A stretch of DNA of 5,217 bases from an uncultured Oscillospiraceae bacterium (lineage in GTDB: Bacteria > Bacillota > Clostridia > Oscillospirales > Acutalibacteraceae), in assembly GCA_900552605.1 (NCBI GenBank), contig USAR01000124.1:1-5217 (forward strand), written 5' to 3'. Positions 1-5,217 of the stretch are shown here, in pieces. How positions within the stretch are numbered: the first letter of the stretch is position 1; each line of letters starts with the position of its first letter. The translations under genes were made by a program, and so were the position numbers. The notes beneath the pieces were generated by a model that saw only the letters and a program-made list of their open reading frames with translations, had not been told where the DNA came from and ran no database searches.

Positions 1-510
1 ATTTTCAGCCTCCTGCTCCACACCCCTGCCAACTTCATCCGGGTCGCTGCCCAATATATCCGAAAGCAAAAGCTCGTTGCCGTCCCAATCAACATTCAGC
101 GGCTCATCAATTGATATCTCACTTCTTAGAACCGAGGTCTTACGTAAATACATAAGTATTTCGTTCTCAATGCATCTTGAAGCGTATGTTGCGAGCTTTA
201 TGTTTTTCTCAGGGCGAAAGGTATTCACGGCTTTGATAAGTCCGATTGTGCCGATTGAAATCAGATCCTCAACCCCGGCTCCTGCTGCGTCGAACTTCTT
301 TGCTATGTATACAACCAGTCTTAAGTTGTGCACAATAAGCTTTTCGCGCACCTCATCGCCGTTTTCGTTAAGCTGTTCCAACAGCTCGCTTTCCTCTTTT
401 TGAGAAAACGGCGGCGGCAGCGTTTCGGGACCGTGAATATAATGACAACCGCGCGGTTTTTTACCCAAAAGTCCCCTTATAAAGTTAATTACTTTTTTAA
501 AAAGCTTCAT
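1..510 (-). CDS. sigE: RNA polymerase sporulation sigma factor SigE, pro-sigma-E (3' part beyond left edge)
   Basis: This is the early mother-cell sigma factor of endospore formation, made as an inactive membrane-associated precursor. The first 170 codons are visible and the C-terminal DNA-binding region 4 lies outside the window. Residues 1-20 are a basic/hydrophobic pro-sequence ([18 protein letters not shown]). The segment around residues 22-35 ([14 protein letters not shown]) matches, as I recall it, the processing region of Bacillus subtilis pro-sigma-E (VYYIGGSEALPPPL). Region 2 follows at about 59-128, with [30 protein letters not shown] and [19 protein letters not shown], then the SigE-type linker with [19 protein letters not shown] at about 135-153. 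The ATG at 510 is preceded by GAGAGGAG (521-528), with 10 nt from GGAG to the start. The gene follows spoIIGA by 20 nt, so the two are co-transcribed. In many relatives sigG comes next, but that would be off the left edge. The family call is very secure. Confidence 0.97.
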   Translation of the reverse strand, partial: MKLFKKVINFIRGLLGKKPRGCHYIHGPETLPPPFSQKEESELLEQLNENGDEVREKLIVHNLRLVVYIAKKFDAAGAGVEDLISIGTIGLIKAVNTFRPEKNIKLATYASRCIENEILMYLRKTSVLRSEISIDEPLNVDWDGNELLLSDILGSDPDEVGRGVEQEAEN

Positions 511-530
511 TTTAGAATTGCTCCTCTCTT

Positions 531-1322
531 TCAAAACGCGTCTGTGCCGATTACCGCACCGTATTCTTTTTCAAGCGGTGTTTTGCTCACGGCAAGATAA
601 ACGTCGATAGGGGTGCTCACGCCGCCTGCTTCATATGTAACTGAATCGGGCTGAAATCCGCTTATAACTCCGCTGCCGGAAACCGTGGAATACGGAATTA
701 CCCTGTGCGGCTTTCCGTTACCGCAGAAAATGTCCTCATAGCGCTTGTCGAGCAGCATAACCGGCTTTTGTGAAAACGGCTCTTTTAAAAGATTTCCGCT
801 GTCTACAAGCGCCGTTATTTGCTCGCACACCCCGCCGTCTTTAACCGTCACCCGGCAGACAACAGCCGAGTTTCTTTTGAAAAATCTTAAAGCAACGGTA
901 ATTATTGCGTATACCGCTGCCGATACGCCAATTAAAATCGGTGCCGAAAGCTTATAGTACATAATGCCGTTTTTAAAGAACATTCCGTTTGGTTTCAATG
1001 TTGACCACAGTAAAAAAACTGTTCCGGAAAACAGAAGTGATGATAAATAAAAGCATATTGTCCTTTTCAAAAAGCATTGTTTTGAAAAAAAGCCAAACGC
1101 AATTACAACCGTTGCAGCCGCCGTAACAAGACGGAAAACACATATAAGGAAAGCTCCTGCCGACGGCAGCAATATAATAAATGAACAAGCCGCTCCGAAT
1201 GCGGCAGCCGCAAGCTGCCTTGCAAATTTGCAGGGCGATTTGGAGATTTTTGCCGTAAGTTGAAGCAAAAAGTAATCGATTATAAAATTAACGCAAAAAA
1301 GTACATCTGCATATATCGTCAA
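531..1322 (-). CDS. spoIIGA: Sigma-E processing peptidase SpoIIGA (TTG start)
   Basis: This is a membrane-embedded aspartic protease that removes the pro-sequence of SigE in the mother cell once the forespore signal (SpoIIR in B. subtilis) arrives. With a TTG start at 1322 the protein has 263 residues. About five membrane segments are visible, near residues 2-22, 34-51, 52-76, 85-108 and 124-146. A soluble C-terminal domain follows, with the catalytic motif DSGN at residues 174-177 ([12 protein letters not shown]), then KPVMLLDK and [20 protein letters not shown], which parallel the B. subtilis domain (IPYRGVG..., KPDHV). I chose TTG because [17 protein letters not shown] aligns with the B. 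subtilis N-terminus (KIYLDVIWLLNFCFD) and because GAGG (1331-1334) lies 8 nt upstream. The frame stays open to an ATG at 1463, but that extension is not hydrophobic in the family pattern and would cover the likely promoter. The stop at 531 is 20 nt from sigE. Confidence 0.95.
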   Translation of the reverse strand: MTIYADVLFCVNFIIDYFLLQLTAKISKSPCKFARQLAAAAFGAACSFIILLPSAGAFLICVFRLVTAAATVVIAFGFFSKQCFLKRTICFYLSSLLFSGTVFLLWSTLKPNGMFFKNGIMYYKLSAPILIGVSAAVYAIITVALRFFKRNSAVVCRVTVKDGGVCEQITALVDSGNLLKEPFSQKPVMLLDKRYEDIFCGNGKPHRVIPYSTVSGSGVISGFQPDSVTYEAGGVSTPIDVYLAVSKTPLEKEYGAVIGTDAF

Positions 1323-1361
1323 GTTAATCGCCTCGTTTTGAGGATTGCTTTCGTTGCTTTT

Positions 1362-1395
1362 ATTGTAGCACTTGTGCGGCACGAAACCTGCCGAA
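1362..1395 (-). promoter_or_regulatory. Probable spoIIGA-sigE promoter with Spo0A-box-like site
   Basis: On the minus strand TACAAT (1362-1367) resembles a sigma-A -10 box (5 of 6), about 40 nt before the TTG start. No good -35 box occurs at 16-18 nt. TTCGGCA (1389-1395) lies 21 nt upstream of the -10 and differs at one base from TTCGACA, the reverse complement of the Spo0A box TGTCGAA. The B. subtilis spoIIG promoter is a sigma-A promoter with an unusually long spacer that needs Spo0A~P bound at the -35 region, so this arrangement is consistent with it. The -10 is fairly convincing. The Spo0A site is inferred from a single near match. Confidence 0.5.
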
Positions 1396-1544
1396 AAAAG
1401 CGACGCGTAAAATAAATATTCCTGTCTGCAAAAAAAGCCATATGGCACAACTGCGATGCACAAAAACTGCGTTTGTAATCTGATACTTTATTTTAAATCG
1501 GCGAAAAGATTCAAGCCGCACTTGTGATTGTGAAAAAAACGAGG

Positions 1545-1590
1545 GTGCTGCCGATAAACTCGGCAGCGCAGTCGCCTTTAAGGCAACTGC
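1545..1590. repeat. Pair of adjacent palindromic hairpins in divergent intergenic region
   Basis: Two inverted repeats stand back to back. The first has arms GCTGCCGA (1547-1554) and TCGGCAGC (1560-1567) around a 5-nt loop, extended by one G-U and one G-C pair. The second has GCAGT (1568-1572) pairing with ACTGC (1586-1590), then, after one C/A mismatch, GCCT (1574-1577) pairing with AGGC (1581-1584). No T-run follows on either strand, so neither is a normal terminator. They lie upstream of both divergent promoters. They may be a dispersed intergenic repeat or part of a transcribed RNA, and the sequence does not decide between these. Apart from these, the A/T-rich hairpin and the two promoters, I see nothing in 1323-1782. 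Confidence 0.5.
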
Positions 1591-1669
1591 ACGGTGCGAG
1601 GGCAGAGAGATTGGCGGGCGGAACCGTTTTAAAAGCAGTGTTTGGTTGCCTAAAAAATGAGCTTTTCGA

Positions 1670-1703
1670 AAACTGTTTTTATCAGAAAACAGTTTATTTT
1701 TTT
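1670..1703 (+). terminator. A/T-rich hairpin followed by seven T (terminator-like)
   Basis: AAACTGTTTT (1670-1679) and AAAACAGTTT (1686-1695) form a perfect 10-bp stem with a 6-nt loop, and one A and seven T (1697-1703) follow. The shape is that of a rho-independent terminator on the plus strand, but the stem has only two G-C pairs and no plus-strand gene is recognisable upstream. It ends 3 nt before the -35 box of the MATE promoter. It could instead insulate that promoter from read-through or be a binding site for a dimeric regulator. The structure is certain and the role is not. Confidence 0.4.
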
Positions 1704-1706
1704 ACA

Positions 1707-1735
1707 TTGCAACATTTTCTCAGTCGTGCTATACT
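1707..1735 (+). promoter_or_regulatory. Sigma-A-type promoter for the MATE gene
   Basis: TTGCAA (1707-1712) and TATACT (1730-1735) are separated by 17 nt, and TG one base before the -10 makes it an extended -10 promoter. Transcription would start near 1742, giving a leader of about 40 nt before the TTG start at 1783. That is too short for a riboswitch. Matches are 4/6 for the -35 and 5/6 for the -10. Confidence 0.6.
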
Positions 1736-1782
1736 GTTACGTGTAAGAATAATACATTTTTTAGGAAAGCGGTGCTTGCTCT

Positions 1783-3108
1783 TTGACCGTTTCAGGTTAT
1801 TTAAAAAACAAAAACAATATTAAAACGGCATTTAAATTCGCAGCGCCGTGCATCGGCGAAAGACTGCTGCTTCTTGTATCCGGCATTGTTAATATTGCAA
1901 TTGCAGGTCATTTGGGCAGCGCTGACATACTTTCGGCGGTTTCTGTTTCAACCACGCTGCTTCTTGTTATTCAAAACGGCCTTATGGGACTCAGTCTCGG
2001 CGTAACAGTGGTTTCGGCACACTGCTGCGGGCACGGTGATAAAAGCAAGGTTTCTTCATACGTTTTTCATTCTCTTGTGATGTGTCTCGGCGTTTCGGTA
2101 TTTATGATGCTTCTGCTTACAGCGTTCAGACAGCAGTTTGTAACGTTGCTTTTCGGAAGTCTCGGCAAGAGCGCTGTTGAATATGCCGTGCTGTTTTTGG
2201 GAATAACAATGTTCACTGTGCCGCTTAATGCCGTGGATATAACAATATCTTCCGCCATGCGCGGCTGCGGTGTTATGACACTGCCGCTGCTTTTAACCTT
2301 CGGTGCCAGCGTGCTTGGAGCAGTCGCAGGTTACATATTTGCTTTTACTTTAAAAATGGGCATCATAGGTGCTGCCATCGGCTATTTTTTAAACCGTGCT
2401 TTCGGTGCGGCAACAAGATTGATTGCGGCAATCATAACAAACAAACCATACAAGCTTAAAATTTGCGCTCTTCACAAGCCGCACTTTGGCAGACTGCTTA
2501 AGGTAGGTCTGCCAAGCTGTGTTGAGCAATCGCTGCTTACAATAGGCTTTTTGGCAACACAGTCGATTACGTCGACACTCGGAGCAGTTGTTTTAAGCGG
2601 ATTTTCGGCAGCAGACAACGCAATGAACCTTGACTATTGCATTAACTTAGGCTTTGAGAGCGGCGCAATAACACAAATCAGCGAAGAGCTTGGCAGCGGA
2701 AACAGACAAAGGGCAAAACAGGTTGCATTCGGTAATATGGTTATATCACTTTTTGCGGCATTTGCGTTTTTGGCAGTGCTCGGTATTTTTGCACCATTCT
2801 TTGTAAGTCTTATGGCGTCGCAGCCGGATGTTATAATAACAGGTGCAAGAATTTTAAGAATGGAGCTTGTTTGCGGCGCTATTGTTGCCGTTATGCAATA
2901 TATCACCTCCATACTGAAGTCACATGAAAAGGTTGGGTATATCCTTTTTGCAAGCACCACCGGCGTATGGGCGGTGCGTGTTCCGATTGCATATTTGCTT
3001 GTAATTACATTACCACTCGGCGAGGTCGGTTTTATTGCCGCAATGGCAGCCGATTTCCTTTACCGTACTGTTATTTATCTTTTGGTAATACGCAAAATCA
3101 AGTGGTAA
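1783..3108 (+). CDS. MATE-family multidrug/cation antiporter (TTG start)
   Basis: This is an inner-membrane exporter of the multidrug and toxic compound extrusion family, which uses a Na+ or H+ gradient to expel cationic or aromatic compounds. The substrate cannot be predicted. The 441 residues are the normal length, and the hydrophobic pattern fits 12 membrane helices in two homologous halves. Family signatures are GIVNIAIAGHLGSADILSAVSVS (residues 34-56), NGLMGLSLGVTVVSAHCCGHGD in the next helix, AMRGCGVMTLPLL (158-170) and GIIGAAIGYFLNR (193-205). In the second half they are ARILRMELVCG (355-365) and LKSHEKVGYI. The start is a TTG, the only usual start codon between the in-frame stop at 1762 and the conserved sequence. 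AGGAAAG (1763-1769) is the best ribosome binding site but lies 13 nt away, which is rather long and suggests modest translation. The gene is monocistronic, divergent from spoIIGA, and shows no sign of a link to sporulation. Confidence 0.93.
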   Translation: MTVSGYLKNKNNIKTAFKFAAPCIGERLLLLVSGIVNIAIAGHLGSADILSAVSVSTTLLLVIQNGLMGLSLGVTVVSAHCCGHGDKSKVSSYVFHSLVMCLGVSVFMMLLLTAFRQQFVTLLFGSLGKSAVEYAVLFLGITMFTVPLNAVDITISSAMRGCGVMTLPLLLTFGASVLGAVAGYIFAFTLKMGIIGAAIGYFLNRAFGAATRLIAAIITNKPYKLKICALHKPHFGRLLKVGLPSCVEQSLLTIGFLATQSITSTLGAVVLSGFSAADNAMNLDYCINLGFESGAITQISEELGSGNRQRAKQVAFGNMVISLFAAFAFLAVLGIFAPFFVSLMASQPDVIITGARILRMELVCGAIVAVMQYITSILKSHEKVGYILFASTTGVWAVRVPIAYLLVITLPLGEVGFIAAMAADFLYRTVIYLLVIRKIKW

Positions 3109-3150
3109 GCTGTTAGAAAAAAGTTGATTAAATCAAATGAACAAAAAAGC

Positions 3151-3465
3151 GCCGATATTACACTGTTTTAGGCGGGTTCGGATGTGTGTGCTATTGTTAG
3201 GCGAACAATAATAATCCGAATCAGTTTTTCCGCATTGCTGTGTTAAAATCCTCGTTAATCCGAAAGGATTAACTGCGTTTTATGCCTTGCACTGCAAAAA
3301 ATCCGTTACAGGAAAAAATCTGCGACCTAAAACGAGTGGATTTTTGTGCGGATTTTAATGCGGAGGATGCAATAAGGCTTCCGCCTTATAAAGACGACAA
3401 GTGAAAATACGCCGAAAATGCACCGTTTTAGGCTGGTTCGGATTTATTATTGTTCGCCTAAAATA
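3151..3465. repeat. Structured non-coding element bounded by direct and inverted copies of one end sequence
   Basis: A 33-bp direct repeat occurs at 3151-3183 and 3411-3443 (28 identical, exactly 260 bp apart; the core GTTTTAGGC-GGTTCGGAT is nearly identical). The sequence 3197-3220 is also an inverted copy of 3437-3461 (one inserted T). The ends fold locally: TTCGGAT (3177-3183) pairs with ATCCGAA (3214-3220), with ATTGTT/AACAAT nested inside, and TTTTAGGC (3426-3433) pairs with GCCTAAAA (3456-3463). The core can form a long-range stem: CCGCA (3230-3234) with TGCGG (3359-3363), plus TTAAAATCC (3243-3251) with GGATTTTAA (3350-3358). That stem encloses a perfect 8-bp hairpin with a GAAA loop (3254-3273). 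A further 7-bp hairpin lies at 3372-3389. No open frame of note is present. It may be a small non-autonomous mobile element or a structured RNA. It matches no RNA family that I recognise. Confidence 0.6.
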
Positions 3466-3468
3466 AAG

Positions 3469-3512
3469 AGGCTGTTGTAATTGAGTTTCAACTCAACTGC
3501 AACAGCCTTTTT
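3469..3512 (+). terminator. Strong rho-independent terminator
   Basis: AGGCTGTTG (3469-3477) pairs with CAACAGCCT (3500-3508). An inner 5-bp stem, GAGTT/AACTC (3483-3487/3490-3494), forms within the loop, and five T follow from 3508. It reads on the plus strand. It is about 360 bp after the MATE stop and directly abuts the structured element at 3151-3465, so it may end the MATE transcript, a separate RNA made from that element, or both. The flank on the minus strand is also fairly T-rich (CTTTATTTTA), so weak termination of the convergent PBP transcript is possible. Confidence 0.8.
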
Positions 3513-3567
3513 GTTAGCTGGTATATGCTTATTTTTTTCTTTTGTCCGTCTCAGTGAAAATTTTGTG

Positions 3568-3748
3568 CTTTCCTCCCCCGACTTTCAGCGTCGCCGCGCC
3601 CGGCGCAACCGTTTTTTTCGGCACAGCCTTTGCTGAATTTTCAAGTGTTTTTTAAAAACGGTTTTAAAAGCCGATTTATCGGCTTTTCCATCGTCCTAAA
3701 GGACGATGGGCGCCGGGCGCGGCTCCCTTGAAAGCGGTGGAAGAAAAG
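3568..3748. repeat. Large palindromic element folding into a four-way (cloverleaf) junction
   Basis: A 14-bp GC-only stem, GCCGCGCCCGGCGC (3593-3606) with its exact complement at 3710-3723, encloses three hairpins. These are AACCGTTTTT/AAAAACGGTT (3607-3616/3654-3663), with a 37-nt loop holding a small CAGC-CTTT-GCTG hairpin; a 10-bp stem with arms AAAAGCCGAT and ATCGGCTTTT (3666-3687, loop TT); and CCATCGTCC/GGACGATGG (3688-3709, loop TAAA). Only TT (3664-3665) is unpaired at the junction. Outside the stem, CCG-A-CTTTCA (3578-3587) pairs with TGAAAGCGG (3729-3737), and weaker pairing reaches about 3568/3748. No T-run follows the outer stem on either strand, so it is not a standard terminator, although it is the only strong structure after the PBP stop. 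The fold is symmetrical, so the strand is undetermined. Confidence 0.65.
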
Positions 3749-3797
3749 CGGAATTTACAGTAACATTACAAAAATATTCAACTTTTTAATCTGTGTT

Positions 3798-5217
3798 TTA
3801 CTGAGTTTTAGATGACGTCTTTGAAACGGTAGCCGCTGATGATGTGCCCTGAGATGTCGCAGCGGTGCTCTGTGCTTTTGAAGAAGCCGCCGATTGCGCT
3901 TTAGAGCTTGCTGCGGTAGCCTTTGAAGAAGCTGCCGATGAATTCTTAGAGGAGTTCTTTTTCGAAGAAGTCGCAGCAGACGAAGTTGCTGCGGTTGATA
4001 TCGTGTTAGAACTGTCGTCCTTGCTGCCGTCCTTCTTTTTGGGGTCATTGGTTTTGCCTGAGTGCGTGCAAGTGTCGGGTATATTATCCGCGCGGTACCA
4101 GCCCTTGGCCGAAGAACAGCCTGAATTTGCTATAAGTCCTGTTGACGTACAATATTTAAGCTCTTGCGCATACTCACTGTCAACAAACTCTTTGTCGGGC
4201 AAGCCCTCGTGCGCACGGTTCATTGCCTCTTTCCATATTCTAAGCGCTGCAGCCGAAACAGCCGTTCCGTCGCTGAAATAGCCGCTCATACCGTTTGGTG
4301 AATCCTTTTTAGGATTATCAAAGCCGTACCAGCAAGCCGCAACATAGTAAGGAGTACCGCCCACAAACCAAAGATCCTGTGAATCAGATGTTGTACCTGT
4401 TTTTGCGTATACGTCAAAATTGCCGACGTTGGCGCCCTTGCCTGTGCCCTTCTTTACAACCTGCTGCAAGAGATGGTTCATAACGGTTGCCGTATCCTCG
4501 CTGATTGCCATTATCGGCTTGCGTTTTGAGGTATCGTCAACAACGTCGCCGAATTGGTCGTAAATAACGCTGTACGTTGTCGGTTTATAATAATTACCAA
4601 GATTACCGAAAACAGCGTATGCCGCCGCCATTTCCTCACTTGTCGCACCGTATGCGCAACCGCCGAGGCAAAGCGATGAAAAGTTTTTATCGGCTTCTGT
4701 AAGGTGTTTTAATCCAAGCTTGGTTGTAAGAAAATCATAGCTTATTTCAAGACCGTTGTTAGGCTTTGAATAGTTATCGGAACCGTTACCGATTATATTG
4801 CGTAAAATATAAACGGGCGTTGTGTTAACAGAGTGGTAAATAGCATATTCAACAGGCACTCTGCCTCTGTACGAAAAGTCCCAGTTGTTTGGCCAGCCGC
4901 CCTTAATGCTCGGGTCTGCCCAAGACATTTGAGAATCCGAAACAAGCGAGGAATAGGTTATCTCGTTATATTCCATTGCGAGCGCATAAACGCCGATGGG
5001 TTTCATTGAAGAACCGATCTGACGCGGCGATGAGGTTGCACGGTTGAGCTGACGAACGCCGTCCTCAATCTTTCTCTTTCCTCTGCCGCCTATAATTCCG
5101 ACAACGTGCCCTTCATAATCCATAACAGTCATACTCGACTGCGGTTTTGTTTTTCCGTTTTTAGAGCTGACGGGAGCCGAAAAGTAAGAGCTTGTTGTGT
5201 AAACCTTTTCAAGCGAC
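3798..5217 (-). CDS. Class A penicillin-binding protein, transpeptidase domain and C-terminal tail (5' part beyond right edge)
   Basis: This is the C-terminal 472 residues of a bifunctional peptidoglycan synthase (PBP1A-like) that crosslinks stem peptides outside the membrane. The N-terminal membrane anchor and glycosyltransferase domain lie off the right edge. Numbered from the edge, MTVMDYEGHVVGIIGG is at 29-44. The acylation motif SSMK is at 69-72 (in RQIGSSMKP, codons 5012-5001), the second motif SVN at 129-131 (4832-4824) and KTGTT at 272-276 (KTG at 4403-4395), so all three catalytic motifs are intact. After the domain, Cys 356, 367 and 383 sit in a pattern (yCtsTGliAnsgC...iPdtCthSG) common at the end of clostridial class A PBPs. 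Residues 389-472 form a hydrophilic Ser/Ala/Lys/Thr-rich tail with three AASSKA units (3873-3935). The frame is open across the edge, so the internal ATG at 5132 is not the start. The enzyme is convergent with the MATE gene. Confidence 0.95.
   Translation of the reverse strand, partial: SLEKVYTTSSYFSAPVSSKNGKTKPQSSMTVMDYEGHVVGIIGGRGKRKIEDGVRQLNRATSSPRQIGSSMKPIGVYALAMEYNEITYSSLVSDSQMSWADPSIKGGWPNNWDFSYRGRVPVEYAIYHSVNTTPVYILRNIIGNGSDNYSKPNNGLEISYDFLTTKLGLKHLTEADKNFSSLCLGGCAYGATSEEMAAAYAVFGNLGNYYKPTTYSVIYDQFGDVVDDTSKRKPIMAISEDTATVMNHLLQQVVKKGTGKGANVGNFDVYAKTGTTSDSQDLWFVGGTPYYVAACWYGFDNPKKDSPNGMSGYFSDGTAVSAAALRIWKEAMNRAHEGLPDKEFVDSEYAQELKYCTSTGLIANSGCSSAKGWYRADNIPDTCTHSGKTNDPKKKDGSKDDSSNTISTAATSSAATSSKKNSSKNSSAASSKATAASSKAQSAASSKAQSTAATSQGTSSAATVSKTSSKTQ

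Noticed and set aside
77..600. Two overlapping plus-strand frames opposite sigE
   Set aside because: They are antisense to the conserved SigE region 2 and the spoIIGA-sigE junction, with no family resemblance.
1742..1782. Possible riboswitch controlling the MATE exporter
   Set aside because: The leader from the predicted start of transcription is only about 40 nt and shows no known aptamer pattern.
1524..1823. Plus-strand frame of 99 codons between spoIIGA and the MATE gene
   Set aside because: It runs through the two hairpins, the A/T-rich hairpin and the MATE promoter, overlaps the MATE start, and its translation resembles no protein family and lacks a clear ribosome binding site.
3151..3465. 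Possible CRISPR array
   Set aside because: There are only two direct copies, 260 bp apart, with no regularly spaced repeats or unique spacers and no cas gene in the window.
3593..3723. tRNA or other standard cloverleaf RNA
   Set aside because: Stem lengths (14, 10, 10 and 9 bp) and loops do not fit a tRNA, and there is no T-loop GGTTCRA, anticodon-loop pattern or CCA end. The resemblance is only topological.
3755..4048. Minus-strand frame giving an Arg/Leu-rich 97-residue protein
   Set aside because: It is a shifted frame of the low-complexity PBP tail. Its odd composition follows from reading the Ser/Ala/Lys codons out of phase, and the PBP frame is clearly the coding one.
3865..4281. Plus-strand frame giving an acidic Ala/Glu-rich 138-residue protein
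   Set aside because: It is antisense to the PBP tail and C-terminal module, and its composition is explained by the complement of the repetitive Ser/Lys codons.

Overview
The window looks like chromosomal DNA of an endospore-forming Clostridia bacterium, possibly of the Ruminococcaceae/Oscillospiraceae type. The evidence is the sporulation pair spoIIGA-sigE, moderate GC content, Firmicutes-type promoters and ribosome binding sites, and a class A penicillin-binding protein (PBP) with a low-complexity tail. The genus cannot be fixed from the sequence alone.

Layout. (1) Positions 1-1322, minus strand, hold the spoIIG operon. spoIIGA encodes the membrane protease that activates pro-sigma-E, and it is followed after 20 nt by sigE, which is cut by the left edge after 170 codons. 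The operon probably starts at a TTG codon (1322) behind a sigma-A-like -10 box, with a Spo0A-box-like sequence upstream. (2) Positions 1323-1782 are a divergent intergenic region with two adjacent perfect or near-perfect hairpins, an A/T-rich hairpin with a T-run, and a good plus-strand promoter. (3) Positions 1783-3108, plus strand, encode a MATE-family multidrug exporter. (4) Positions 3109-3797 are 689 bp of non-coding DNA between convergent genes. They are full of structure: a ~315-bp element with direct and inverted copies of the same end sequence around a branched foldable core, a strong intrinsic terminator, and a second ~180-bp element that folds into a nearly gap-free four-way (cloverleaf) junction closed by a 14-bp GC-only stem. 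(5) Positions 3798-5217, minus strand, encode the C-terminal part of a class A PBP, with the complete transpeptidase catalytic set, a Cys-containing C-terminal module and a Ser/Ala/Lys-rich tail. It is cut by the right edge.

How the genes fit together. SpoIIGA and SigE form one functional unit: forespore-signalled proteolytic activation of the mother-cell sigma factor. The MATE exporter and the PBP have their own transcription and no evident link to that unit. The least ordinary content is non-coding, namely the two structured elements in 3151-3748. They could be small non-autonomous mobile or repeat elements, or structured RNAs. No complete novel protein system is visible.
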